Assembly: GCA_947591315.1 (NCBI GenBank) | Contig: CANQDD010000011.1 | Location: forward strand, 25,313 to 89,312 | DNA: 64,000 nt | From: an uncultured Clostridia bacterium | GTDB lineage: Bacteria; Bacillota; Clostridia; UBA1381 | Direction: 5' to 3' | In this document: in pieces, positions 35,280 to 43,511 of the stretch | Layout of the letters: the number at the start of each line of letters is the position of its first letter | Position numbering within the stretch: the first letter of the stretch is position 1 | Notes under the pieces: model-generated | What the model saw: the letters and a program-made list of their open reading frames with translations, nothing else | The model's database searches: none | Told to the model about the DNA's origin: nothing | Program-made: the position numbers and the translations under genes

Positions 35280-37016
35280 TCAGTTAAGTCCAAACTGTTC
35301 CTTACAATCTGCGAGAACCTTCTCAATCTCCGCTGTCGCGGCCTCAAAGCTATCGGCGAATGTGCCGAGATAAATCTTAATTTTCGGCTCCGTACCCGAC
35401 GGACGAACGATGAAGTACGTCTTGTCGTCCGACAGGTTGTACTTCAGCACGTTCGACTTGGGCAGTCCCGTAAGCGGCTTAACATTGCCCTTTGTGTCCT
35501 TGACCGTCTGCGACTGATAGTCGGTGTAAAGCACAATATCCATACCGGCAGCCTTTACGGGCGGATTTTCGCGCAGACCCTTAAGCAGCGCAGCCATTTT
35601 CTCCATGCCGTCCTTGCCGGGCATCGTGAACGAAACGGTCTTTTCCGCGTAATAGCCGTATCTCTTGTACACGTCCATAAGCGCCTCGTAAAGCGACATG
35701 CCCTTTGTCTTGTAGTACGCCGCCATTTCCGCGATAAGCATTGTCGCGACAACGCCGTCCTTATCGCGCGCATGCGTGCCGACGAGGTAGCCGTAGCTTT
35801 CCTCGAAGCCTATTAAATAGGTATGGTTCTTCTTCTCGGCAAACTCGGTCATCTTTTCGCCGATATACTTAAAGCCGGTGAGCACGTTCATGACCTCAAC
35901 GCCGTAGCTCTCGGCGATCGCAGCCGCAAGCTCGGTCGTTACGATTGTCTTTATAACAACGCCGTCGGCGGGAAGAACACCCTTTTCCTTCTTCGAGCGG
36001 AGAATGTACTCAACGAGAAGCGCACCCGTCTGGTTACCGGTGAGCGTTCTGTAAACGCCGTCCGCGTCGCGGACAACGATACCTACGCGGTCGCAGTCGG
36101 GGTCTGTGCCGATGATAACGTCAACGTCGTTCTGCTTCGCCATTTCGATAGCGATATCGAACGCCTCTTTATTTTCGGGGTTCGGCGAAACGACCGTCGG
36201 GAAATTGCCGTCCTCGGTATCCTGCTCCTTAACGACAAGCACATTCTTGAAGCCGATACGCTTCAAAATTGCCTGTACCGGACGCGAACCCGTGCCGTGG
36301 AGCGGAGTGTATATGAGCTTAAACGTGTCGGCAACAGCCGTAACCGCCTCGGGGTTCTGCTGCTGCGTCTGCACAACGTCTAAAAATTTCTCGTCAAGCT
36401 CGCTGCCGGGAATTTCGAGCAGTCCCTTTTCCTTCGCCTCGTCGAGCGAGATATACTTTACGTCGTCAAATATGTCGTAGCTGTTTATCGCCGCGACAAC
36501 AACGTCAGCCGCGTCGGGCGGAAGCTGACCGCCGTCGGGACCGTAAACCTTGTAGCCGTTGTACTCCTTCGGGTTGTGGCTCGCGGTAATCATAACACCC
36601 GCCGCGCAGCCCAATTCTCTTATTCCGAACGAAACCTCCGGCACGGAATGTACTATCGGGAACAAATACGCCTTAACGCCCGCCGCGGTCAGAACCTTAG
36701 CCGTTTCCTCGGCGAACACGCGCGAGAAATTACGCGTGTCGTAGCCGATAAGCACGCCCGCCTTCGCCGCGTCCTCACCTCTCGACTTAACGTACTTCGC
36801 GACGCCCTGGCTCGCCTGGCGCACGTTGTAGATGTTCAGTCTGTTCGTACCGGCGCCGAGTATGCCTCTCATACCCGCCGTGCCGAACTCAAGGTCGCGG
36901 TAAAAACGCTCCTCTATCTCCTTTTCGTTGTCCGCAATGGCGCGGAGCTCCGCCTTTGTGTCGTCGTCAACAGCGTCGCTCGTCAGCCAGCGGTTATATG
37001 TTTCCTTGTAACCCAT
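35280..37016 (-). CDS. Phosphoglucomutase/phosphomannomutase family enzyme
   Basis: 578 residues, alpha-D-phosphohexomutase superfamily. Catalytic phosphoserine is in VMITASHNPKEYNGYKVYG, Mg2+ loop in GTDPDCDRVG, sugar loop in GFEESYGYLVG, and phosphate-binding loop in RPSGTEPKIKIYL. The length fits the PgcA-type enzymes of Firmicutes that interconvert glucose-1-P and glucose-6-P. AGGAGGA precedes the ATG. Confidence 0.92.
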   Translation of the reverse strand: MGYKETYNRWLTSDAVDDDTKAELRAIADNEKEIEERFYRDLEFGTAGMRGILGAGTNRLNIYNVRQASQGVAKYVKSRGEDAAKAGVLIGYDTRNFSRVFAEETAKVLTAAGVKAYLFPIVHSVPEVSFGIRELGCAAGVMITASHNPKEYNGYKVYGPDGGQLPPDAADVVVAAINSYDIFDDVKYISLDEAKEKGLLEIPGSELDEKFLDVVQTQQQNPEAVTAVADTFKLIYTPLHGTGSRPVQAILKRIGFKNVLVVKEQDTEDGNFPTVVSPNPENKEAFDIAIEMAKQNDVDVIIGTDPDCDRVGIVVRDADGVYRTLTGNQTGALLVEYILRSKKEKGVLPADGVVIKTIVTTELAAAIAESYGVEVMNVLTGFKYIGEKMTEFAEKKNHTYLIGFEESYGYLVGTHARDKDGVVATMLIAEMAAYYKTKGMSLYEALMDVYKRYGYYAEKTVSFTMPGKDGMEKMAALLKGLRENPPVKAAGMDIVLYTDYQSQTVKDTKGNVKPLTGLPKSNVLKYNLSDDKTYFIVRPSGTEPKIKIYLGTFADSFEAATAEIEKVLADCKEQFGLN

Positions 37017-37123
37017 CGAATTATCCTCCTTGAAATTTCTTGTAGATAATTAGATTATACCACCGCTCCGCACATTTTTCAATTATTATATATGTAAAAT
37101 TTGGCGACTTATTATAGTATAAA

Positions 37124-37152
37124 TTGACAAATAGCGGCTTCAATGGTATAAT
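37124..37152 (+). promoter_or_regulatory. Consensus sigma-A promoter of RNA 1
   Basis: TTGACA (37124-37129), 17 bases, TATAAT (37147-37152): a perfect consensus, starting transcription near 37157-37159. Confidence 0.8.
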
Positions 37153-37156
37153 AATT

Positions 37157-37305
37157 GGGCAACACAAATCTCTATATATTTTTGCCCAAAAGCGCATACA
37201 CTGTAAAAAAACGTATGCCTTAATAATTCGCGCTTTGCGGGTATTGATTTGTGTTGCAGCAAAAGGCGGCGTTTTTATGCGCCGCAGCGCGGCGCATTTT
37301 TTTTA
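37157..37305 (+). ncRNA. Predicted structured small RNA 1
   Basis: About 148 nt with its own promoter. GCAACACAAATC (37159-37170) pairs with GATTTGTGTTGC (37246-37257) to close a rod. Inside are AAAGCGC/GCGCTTT (37089+100-37095+100, 37230-37236) and GCATAC/GTATGC. An alternative GGGCAA/TTGCCC (37157-37162, 37182-37187) competes with the closing stem. At the 3' end GCGCCGC (37279-37285) can pair with GCGGCG upstream (37266-37271) or with GCGGCGC downstream (37289-37295), the latter followed by eight T, so a terminator and an alternative form exclude each other. There is no coding potential. The rod recalls 6S-type RNA, but no diagnostic motif was confirmed. Confidence 0.6.
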
Positions 37306-37312
37306 TTTTGTA

Positions 37313-37341
37313 TTTACAACCGGCGGTAAATATGATATAAT
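37313..37341 (+). promoter_or_regulatory. Sigma-A promoter of RNA 2
   Basis: TTTACA (37313-37318), 17 bases, TATAAT (37336-37341). The ~40-base block around it is nearly repeated before the VbhA-like antitoxin gene at 37839-37867. Confidence 0.75.
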
Positions 37342-37344
37342 AAG

Positions 37345-37517
37345 GATTGCGGTACAATAATTTAATAATAGTTATAATGACTTATTATTATGTAAAAAAC
37401 GTCCGCTTTTTGGACAGTGTTTTTTACGTGTCATTGTAGCTATATTAAGTTGTACCGCAATACAATTAAATATATAAAGCGGCGTTTTTTATGCGCCGCA
37501 TTGCGGCGCATTTTTTA
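37345..37517 (+). ncRNA. Predicted structured small RNA 2 (or leader of the AbrB-zinc ribbon gene)
   Basis: About 170 nt. ATTGCGGTACAA (37346-37357) pairs with TTGTACCGCAAT (37450-37461). Inside are ATAATGAC with GTCATTGTA, GTAAAAAAC (37392-37400) with GTTTTTTAC (37419-37427), and GTCC/GGAC at the tip: a single long rod. The 3' end repeats the RNA 1 design, with GCGGCG (37479-37484), GCGCCGC (37493-37499) and GCGGCGC (37503-37509), then six T. The AGGAGG of the next gene lies 23 bases further, so read-through would express it. Confidence 0.6.
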
Positions 37518-37551
37518 TTAATAACTATATCTGCAATAGGAGGTAAAAAAC

Positions 37552-37800
37552 ATGTCCGAAAAAATTTTTAATGTAAGAAAAAACGTAATCGAAGGTCTCG
37601 GCGAAGAGCTTATCGGTATGCTCGGACTCAGTGACGGTGATGAGGTTAAAGCGGTGAAAAACGGAAACGCCGTTGTGCTGCGCAAGAGTGGCAAGGTTTG
37701 CTTTGTGTGCGGCGGCAGCGATAAGGTAACGGAAATCGGAAACGGAAGATTTATGTGCAAAAAATGCCTCGCCGCTGTGAAAAAGGCGGCGAAGATATAA
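37552..37800 (+). CDS. Small AbrB-like/zinc-ribbon protein
   Basis: 82 residues. Residues ~1-45 (IFNVRKNVIEGLGEELIGML, DGDEVKAVKNGNAVVLRK) fit an AbrB/SpoVT-type swapped-hairpin DNA-binding fold. Residues ~48-72 form a zinc ribbon with paired CFVC and CKKC. AGGAGG is eight bases before the ATG. It could bind DNA or RNA. It lies directly behind the structured RNA and in front of a Fic toxin-antitoxin module; no function is assigned. Confidence 0.65.
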   Translation: MSEKIFNVRKNVIEGLGEELIGMLGLSDGDEVKAVKNGNAVVLRKSGKVCFVCGGSDKVTEIGNGRFMCKKCLAAVKKAAKI

Positions 37801-37834
37801 AAAACCGACGCGTCTAAGCGTCGGTTTTTGATTT
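37801..37834 (+). terminator. Terminator / direct repeat T, copy 1
   Basis: ACCGACGC-GTCTAA-GCGTCGGT with A-run before and TTTTT after. The 34 bases are identical to 38688-38721, on the far side of the toxin-antitoxin genes. Confidence 0.85.
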
Positions 37835-37838
37835 TGTG

Positions 37839-37867
37839 TTTACAATCGGTCGGAAATATGGTATAAT
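37839..37867 (+). promoter_or_regulatory. Sigma-A promoter of the antitoxin-toxin operon
   Basis: TTTACA (37839-37844), 17 bases, TATAAT (37862-37867). It closely resembles the RNA 2 promoter, spacer included. Confidence 0.75.
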
Positions 37868-37889
37868 AGTAGTAAGGAGAGTGATTGCC

Positions 37890-38057
37890 ATGAGCGATAC
37901 GGATAGAATTATTGCCAATGTAAACGCAACAATGGCAATGGAAGGTATGCCTTTGACGAACGATGATAAAATGAGAATACGCGACTGTCTTGAGGGCAAA
38001 AAAAGCTTTGACGAGACGGTTAAAGAACTTGTGGACTTTTACAGGAAAGCAGTATGA
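37890..38057 (+). CDS. VbhA-like Fic antitoxin
   Basis: 55 residues. Residues 14-19 (TMAMEG) match the inhibitory motif [S/T]xxxE[G/N], whose Glu reaches into the Fic active site and blocks ATP positioning. The remainder (PLTNDDKMRIRDCLEG, ELVDFYRK) follows the VbhA antitoxin pattern. AAGGAGAG precedes ATG 37890. The stop overlaps the toxin start (ATGA), the usual coupling of class I Fic modules. Confidence 0.82.
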   Translation: MSDTDRIIANVNATMAMEGMPLTNDDKMRIRDCLEGKKSFDETVKELVDFYRKAV

Positions 38058-38671
38058 ATAATAAATATTACTATGAGTATGAATGGGACAGTAAATACTG
38101 TTACCCCAAATCCCATGTGCTGAAGAATAAATTAAATATAACAAATCAAGACGAGCTTGAAGCTGCAGAACGTGCCATAACCGCCGTTAAGACCTCTCAG
38201 GCAAGTGTTAAGCATATAAAAGGTAATTTTAATTTTGAACACTTGAAGAAAATTCATAAGTTTTTATTTGAGGATATATATGATTGGGCAGGCTGTATCA
38301 GGACTGTCAATATATCCAAAGGCAATCAATTCTGCCGATTTGATTATATCGAAACACAGATGAATGACCTTTTAAAGAAGCTGAAAGATGAAAATTATTT
38401 GCTTAACTGCAAAACCATAGATGAAATCGGAAAGCGGCTTGCTTATTATTTAGGTGAAATCAATGTAATACACCCGTTCCGCGAGGGCAACGGAAGAACA
38501 CAAAGAATGTTTATCGAGCATCTTGCTTATAATGCAGGGTATGAACTGGATTTTATGAAAATAAGCAGTCAGGATATGCTTGAAGCAAGCGCCAAAGCAT
38601 ATGCCTGTGAATATGATTTGATGGAAAAGATAATTATAAACGCATTAAGAAAAACCGATAAAAAAGTGTGA
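38054..38671 (+). CDS. fic: Fic-domain AMP-transferase toxin
   Basis: 205 residues. Catalytic motif HPFREGNGRTQR starts at His140, with the complete HxFx(D/E)GNGRxxR consensus, and a Fic flap lies near 80-100 (IRTVNISKG). No N-terminal inhibitory helix is visible, as expected when the antitoxin is a separate protein. Such enzymes transfer AMP to targets such as DNA gyrase/topo IV and stop growth until inhibited. The toxin and antitoxin are AT-richer than the flanking sugar genes. Confidence 0.88.
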   Translation: MNNKYYYEYEWDSKYCYPKSHVLKNKLNITNQDELEAAERAITAVKTSQASVKHIKGNFNFEHLKKIHKFLFEDIYDWAGCIRTVNISKGNQFCRFDYIETQMNDLLKKLKDENYLLNCKTIDEIGKRLAYYLGEINVIHPFREGNGRTQRMFIEHLAYNAGYELDFMKISSQDMLEASAKAYACEYDLMEKIIINALRKTDKKV

Positions 38672-38687
38672 TTTTATGAATGATAAG

Positions 38688-38721
38688 AAAACCGACGCGT
38701 CTAAGCGTCGGTTTTTGATTT
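38688..38721. terminator. Terminator / direct repeat T, copy 2
   Basis: Exact 34-base copy of 37801-37834. It follows the fic stop and overlaps the last bases of the convergent uxuB gene, so it serves both directions. Confidence 0.85.
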
Positions 38722-40303
38722 ACATATTTTTAAGCGCGAGCCGTACCGCGCCGGTACCGGCGAGCATCTGCGAGAACAGATTCTCGACCTTTTCGCCGAG
38801 ATCCGCGTCGTACAGGTCAACGCCGAACAGATTGGCGTTCGAGAGTATCGGCTTTAGCGCTTCATCATCTATCTGCGATTCGCCCAATCGTATACCGCCG
38901 AGCGCCTTTTGCACGTCCGCAAGCGACGGATCCGGTGACGGCGTGAACGAATTGCCCTCGTCGTCAACCGCGAGCGCGTAACGCAGCCAGCCGGCTATCA
39001 CGAGCGGTATCGCGTTGAGGTCGGACGCTTCAAGCTCGTCCGAAATCATGTACGCCTTGATCGTCTCACCGTAGCGCACGGGGATTTTCTGCGACGTGTC
39101 GGTCGCTATTCTCTGCGGCGCGTCGGGGATATACGGGTTCGGGAGACGGTCATTTATGACCTCGTCCGCAAATTTTTCGGGGTCGATTATGCCGGGATTT
39201 ACAACGACCTTCATGCCCTCAGCGCGCACCGCGCGGACGAGCTTTACAAGGTCTGCGTCCTTCATTTCCTCCCAAATCGTCTTGTACCCCAAAAGGCAGC
39301 CGAATACGGCAAGAGCGGTGTGCAGCGGGTTAAGGCAGGTCGTCACCTTCATCGTCTCCGCCTTGTTTACCGTTTCGCGCGTCGTCATATACACGCCCGC
39401 CTTTTCGAGCGGCGGTCTGCCGTTAGGGAAATCGTCCTCGATCACGAGGTATTCTGGTATTTCTGCGTTCACAAACGGCGCGATATACGTTCCCTTATCC
39501 GTTACGACCGGCGCCATATCCTCCGCGCCCATAGCCTCAAGGCGCGTTTTTACGCTTTCGTCGGGGCGCGGCGTTATCTTGTCGATCATGCTCCACGGGA
39601 ACGACACCTTCTGCGTCATATACGCGGCAAAGTCGTTGTCCACGCTGCCATTGTCGAGCCAGCCCTTCACGACGCGCATAACGCCGTCCTGCAGCTTTTC
39701 ACCGTTGTGGGAGCAGTTGTCCATGCTGACGACCGCGACGGGCGTTTCACAGCTTTTATACCGCGCGTACAGCATAGCCGCGATTATGCTCATAGTGTGC
39801 TTCGGCGACACAGGACCGTTTGCGATGTCGCTCTCGACCACGGGGAGCAGCCTGCCGTTCACGTCGGACGTGGCGTAGCCCTTTTCGGTGATCGTGAAGC
39901 TTATCATTTTAAGCGACGGGTTTTCGGCTATTTCCTTTAACCGCCCGAAATCGTCAGCCTTCACGCCCTCGGCTATGCCCGCGAGCACCTCGGCGCGGAG
40001 GTCGGAGCTTTTGCCCATGAGGACGTTTAGCGTCAGATTGTCGTGAGGCTCGTAAATTTTGTCGATAATGTCAAAGTCAAAGCTCTCGGCGGCAATTATG
40101 CCCGTGTTCATCTCGCCCGCGTTTAAAAGTTTCTGCGCGATCGAGCCGATAAAGCCGCGGAAAATATTTCCCGCGCCGAAATGCACCCATTCGGGGAAAT
40201 TCTTTGTCTGCTCACGCATGGCGGTTATGTCGAACTTCGGCAGCGCGATACCCGCCTTTTCCCAGTCCGCGCGGTCGGCAATTCCGTTCAAATTCAGCTT
40301 CAT
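38720..40303 (-). CDS. uxuB: D-mannonate oxidoreductase / fructuronate reductase
   Basis: 527 residues of the polyol-specific long-chain dehydrogenase family: HFGAGNIFRGFIG binds NAD(H), VVSMDNCSHNGEKLQDGV and KVTTCLNPLHTALAVFGCLL (with catalytic Lys and His) follow. It reduces D-fructuronate to D-mannonate during glucuronate breakdown. Its start overlaps the stop of the GH115 alpha-glucuronidase by four bases, so the pair frees glucuronate and feeds it inward. Mannitol dehydrogenase activity is the alternative. Confidence 0.85.
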   Translation of the reverse strand: MKLNLNGIADRADWEKAGIALPKFDITAMREQTKNFPEWVHFGAGNIFRGFIGSIAQKLLNAGEMNTGIIAAESFDFDIIDKIYEPHDNLTLNVLMGKSSDLRAEVLAGIAEGVKADDFGRLKEIAENPSLKMISFTITEKGYATSDVNGRLLPVVESDIANGPVSPKHTMSIIAAMLYARYKSCETPVAVVSMDNCSHNGEKLQDGVMRVVKGWLDNGSVDNDFAAYMTQKVSFPWSMIDKITPRPDESVKTRLEAMGAEDMAPVVTDKGTYIAPFVNAEIPEYLVIEDDFPNGRPPLEKAGVYMTTRETVNKAETMKVTTCLNPLHTALAVFGCLLGYKTIWEEMKDADLVKLVRAVRAEGMKVVVNPGIIDPEKFADEVINDRLPNPYIPDAPQRIATDTSQKIPVRYGETIKAYMISDELEASDLNAIPLVIAGWLRYALAVDDEGNSFTPSPDPSLADVQKALGGIRLGESQIDDEALKPILSNANLFGVDLYDADLGEKVENLFSQMLAGTGAVRLALKNM

Positions 40304-42300
40304 TTTACATTTTCCTTTCTCTTAAACGCCTCGTAAAGCTCCCAATCGGTCATGTGGTTGTCGTTTACGAGCAGCGTCATTATTTTTCTGTCCTCCGGCG
40401 CGTACACCGCGTCACGGTACCACTGCACGTGGCTTGCGCTGTCGCCCATTTCGCGCGCCAAGCCCATTATTTTTTCAGCCATATACGCCGTGTGCTTTAT
40501 GTCGGCGAAGCAGTCATTAAAGTAGAAGTCCTTCCACACGCCGTACTCGCTTCCGCGCATTACGCGGTTCGCCGTTTTGTAAAGCTCGGCGCACCGTCCG
40601 AACGTCATAAAAGCGTTTTTATAGTCTCCGTCCGCGTAGTATTCGTACCCCTCGCCGAACGTCTTTAAGCCCTCGGTGCAGCAGCGGTGAATCGCGGTCT
40701 GCATTAAAATCGTCGCGTCAAAAAGCCGCTTTGCGTCACCCGTAAGCCTTTCGCTCACGCTTTGGCACCGCTCGTAAAACGCGGTTATGTTATCCATATT
40801 GTCGGCGGCAAAATCGGTGTACGTCTTTATCTGCCCGCGTATCGTACCCTCGCCGGAGATCCAGTTAAGTCCCGATACGTCGCTTTTACCCTTAAACACG
40901 GCGTTTACAGCCACGCGCATGGGATCGTTGTAAAACTGTTCGCCGGCGTGCTCGTCCTCGTTTTCACCGAATTTGAGCATAGCCGTGTGATAATCTCGGT
41001 AAACCACCGCGACGTCCTCGTTTCCGCCGTAGTAATCGGCTGCAAAGCTGACGCTTTGCGTTTTGTCGCTCACGCTCTCCCCCGTCCACTTTTTGCGCAC
41101 CGCGTCGAGAAAATACGCGTGGGGGCGCACGTTCGAGCAGTTTACGAGCCAGTAGTCGGTCATGTTCTTTTCCGCGACCTCGCTAAGCTCCCTGTCCATG
41201 AAATCAACGCTGTTCGGGAACATCGTGATATGGTTCGCCGCCTGCAGGTCGTAAAACGAAACGTGATAATATATTCCGCCGCTTTTCTGCCGCTCCTTCG
41301 GCATGGACGACACGCGCGCGGTGTGATTGTCGCGGCGGCGCGTCACCATTTTGCCGAAGCCGTTGTCCGCGCTTATTTTTATAACGTCCTCCGGCAGAGT
41401 TATGCAGCCCTTGTCGTACAGCTCCATAACCTCGCCGTAGAGGTTTGTGCAGAAAACGGGATTTTTTACGTGCTTTAGCACTATCTCGCGCTGAAGCTCT
41501 ATTATATCGCTTATCATCTTGCCGCGCTTCTCGTCGGTGTCGAATTTACCGCTCGTGTCGTGGCTCCAGAACGGCGCGTCGCCCTGTCCGCGGAAGCCGA
41601 GGCACCATATCGTCCTGCCGTCCTTCTGCTCGGTTACAGCGTCCTCCCACAGCTTTTGGAAAAGGTCGGGGTAGTCGAGGTAGTTGGGTTTAAGGTCGGG
41701 GTACGCGCGCGCGAACATTTCCGCGCCGAGCGGTTCGGCATGATGATGCGTTATCCAAAGCCCCATATCGGCGGCAAGACGGCGGTGCAGACGCGAATTT
41801 TTGTCCGTGCCGGGTATTACCATGTTGCCGCCGCAGCGCAGAAGCGCCTCAAACGCCATACGCCACGGCTCCTCGCTGTCGCCGTCAACCGCCCACTTCA
41901 TTATGAGAACCTCGTCGTTTATGAACCAACCGCGGTACTTTACGATGGGCTTTACCGACTTGTACTCACCCGCTTTTGCCGTTATTCCGTCCGTCCTTTC
42001 GATTTTCTGATCCAGCCAGAACCAGAACGGCAGTATGCCGAGAAATTTTTCGCTTATGTAGAGCAGTCCGTACACGAAACCGAGGCTGTCCGACGCGGCG
42101 ACGGTAATCGTTTCGCCGACCGTAACGGTGAACTCCTCATCGCCGAGCGACGCGTCAAGCGTGAGTTTTATGATGTTGGCGCGCGTCGGTTCTGTAAATT
42201 TCTTCTTTATGTCGCGCGACAGCATATTCACGGCGCTTACCACCGCGCTGTTCGCGCCGTCATATTCTATACGCGTTCCCGCGTTTATAACAAAATCCAT
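40300..42300 (-). CDS. GH115 family alpha-1,2-glucuronidase
   Basis: 666 residues. KYRGWFINDE near residue 120, GGNMVIPGTDKNSRLH and LGFRGQGDAPFW match glycoside hydrolase family 115, which removes (4-O-methyl-)glucuronate from xylan. There is no signal peptide, so it likely acts on imported oligosaccharides in the cytoplasm. At 666 residues it is shorter than many family members, which carry extra C-terminal domains. AAGGGGA precedes the ATG. Operon with uxuB. Confidence 0.85.
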   Translation of the reverse strand: MDFVINAGTRIEYDGANSAVVSAVNMLSRDIKKKFTEPTRANIIKLTLDASLGDEEFTVTVGETITVAASDSLGFVYGLLYISEKFLGILPFWFWLDQKIERTDGITAKAGEYKSVKPIVKYRGWFINDEVLIMKWAVDGDSEEPWRMAFEALLRCGGNMVIPGTDKNSRLHRRLAADMGLWITHHHAEPLGAEMFARAYPDLKPNYLDYPDLFQKLWEDAVTEQKDGRTIWCLGFRGQGDAPFWSHDTSGKFDTDEKRGKMISDIIELQREIVLKHVKNPVFCTNLYGEVMELYDKGCITLPEDVIKISADNGFGKMVTRRRDNHTARVSSMPKERQKSGGIYYHVSFYDLQAANHITMFPNSVDFMDRELSEVAEKNMTDYWLVNCSNVRPHAYFLDAVRKKWTGESVSDKTQSVSFAADYYGGNEDVAVVYRDYHTAMLKFGENEDEHAGEQFYNDPMRVAVNAVFKGKSDVSGLNWISGEGTIRGQIKTYTDFAADNMDNITAFYERCQSVSERLTGDAKRLFDATILMQTAIHRCCTEGLKTFGEGYEYYADGDYKNAFMTFGRCAELYKTANRVMRGSEYGVWKDFYFNDCFADIKHTAYMAEKIMGLAREMGDSASHVQWYRDAVYAPEDRKIMTLLVNDNHMTDWELYEAFKRKENVK

Positions 42301-42408
42301 ACTGATCCCCTTTAATGCTTATTATGTGCTTATTGTAGCACAAAAAAATCAAATATTCCTTGCGATTTTTGCGTAAAATATTGACAATATTGTGCGTAAT
42401 GATTTATC

Positions 42409-42436
42409 TTGACATTTTCGGCGCGGGTGGTAAAAT
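42409..42436 (+). promoter_or_regulatory. Putative sigma-A promoter of apbE
   Basis: TTGACA (42409-42414), 16 bases, TAAAAT (42431-42436), about 30 bases before the GTG start. Confidence 0.55.
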
Positions 42437-42468
42437 TAAATAAATAGGATTGTACGGAGGATAACGGA

Positions 42469-43461
42469 GTGAGGATAAAAAAATTACTTGCGGCTGCCGT
42501 GTGCGCGGCGCTTCTCGCCTCGTGCGGCGGCGCAAAGGAAGCCGAAAAAACGTTGTTCGCGATGGACACCGTTATGGATATAAAGGCGTACGGCGCGGAC
42601 GCGAGGTCGGCTGTTGACGAAGCCGAAAACGAAATAAAGCGGCTCGAAACGCTCTTTTCACGCGGAAACGCCGACAGCGACATAGGCAGAATAAACGGTA
42701 ATGCGTCGGCTGACGTTTCGCCCGAAACGGCTGAGCTTATCGAGACGGCTCTCGGCGTGTCGTCGTCCACGGACGGCGCGTTTGACATAACGATTGCGCC
42801 CGTCATGGATTTGTGGGGCTTTTTCACGAAGGACTACCGCGTGCCGTCCGACGGTGAAATAAAGGACGCGCTCAAGTATGTGGATTACCGCCGCGTCAGC
42901 GTGAGCGGCACGCGCGTGAGCGTCGGAAACGGCATGAAACTCGACCTCGGCGGCATAGCGAAGGGGTATCTGTCGGGACGCATTATTGATATTTTTAAGG
43001 AGCGCGGCGTTTCGTCGGGGATCGTGTCGCTCGGCGGCAACGTGCATTGCCTCGGCACAAGACCCGACGGCGAAGCATGGCGCGTCGCAGTGCAGAATCC
43101 GTCGGGCGAGGGTTATATCGGCGTTTTGCCGGTCACGGACAAGGCGGTCGTGACGTCCGGCGGGTACCAGCGGTATTTTGAGAGCGGCGGCAAAACGTAC
43201 CACCACATAATCGACCCGAAAACGGGCGTGAGCGCGGAAAGCGGTCTGTCCTCGGTCACGGTTGTATCGGAGGACGGAGCGCGCGCGGATGCGCTGTCAA
43301 CCGCGCTGTTCGTCATGGGACTTGACGGCGCGGAAAAGTATTACAAAGAGCGCGGCGGCTTTGAGGCGGTGCTTGTTACGGACAGCGGAGAGGTGTACGT
43401 TACGGACGGGCTCAAAGACAATTTTGAAAGCGAGTATGAATATAAGGTAATAAATGAATAA
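42469..43461 (+). CDS. apbE: FAD:protein FMN transferase (ApbE lipoprotein)
   Basis: 330 residues. Lipobox LASC, then FAMDTVMDIKAYG, LDLGGIAKGYLSGRI, VSLGGNVHCLGT, HHIIDPKTG and the Mg-binding DALSTALFVMG, the full ApbE set. It attaches FMN to Thr of extracytoplasmic flavoproteins such as Rnf/Nqr subunits. It starts at GTG with GGAG upstream. No flavinylation target is encoded nearby. Confidence 0.92.
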   Translation: MRIKKLLAAAVCAALLASCGGAKEAEKTLFAMDTVMDIKAYGADARSAVDEAENEIKRLETLFSRGNADSDIGRINGNASADVSPETAELIETALGVSSSTDGAFDITIAPVMDLWGFFTKDYRVPSDGEIKDALKYVDYRRVSVSGTRVSVGNGMKLDLGGIAKGYLSGRIIDIFKERGVSSGIVSLGGNVHCLGTRPDGEAWRVAVQNPSGEGYIGVLPVTDKAVVTSGGYQRYFESGGKTYHHIIDPKTGVSAESGLSSVTVVSEDGARADALSTALFVMGLDGAEKYYKERGGFEAVLVTDSGEVYVTDGLKDNFESEYEYKVINE

Positions 43462-43463
43462 CG

Positions 43464-43501
43464 AAAAAACGCCGACCGCGTAAAGCGGAAGGCGTTTTTT
43501 G
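43464..43501. terminator. Terminator between apbE and the Cys-rich protein
   Basis: AAAAAACGCC-gaccgcgtaaagcgga-GGCGTTTTTT; works in both directions for two convergent genes. Confidence 0.7.
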
Positions 43502-43511
43502 TACCGATTTT

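Noticed and set aside
37157..37517. Firm call of 6S RNA
   Set aside because: Rod shape and own promoter fit, but both RNAs are somewhat short and I could not confirm the central bubble motif; left as unassigned RNAs.
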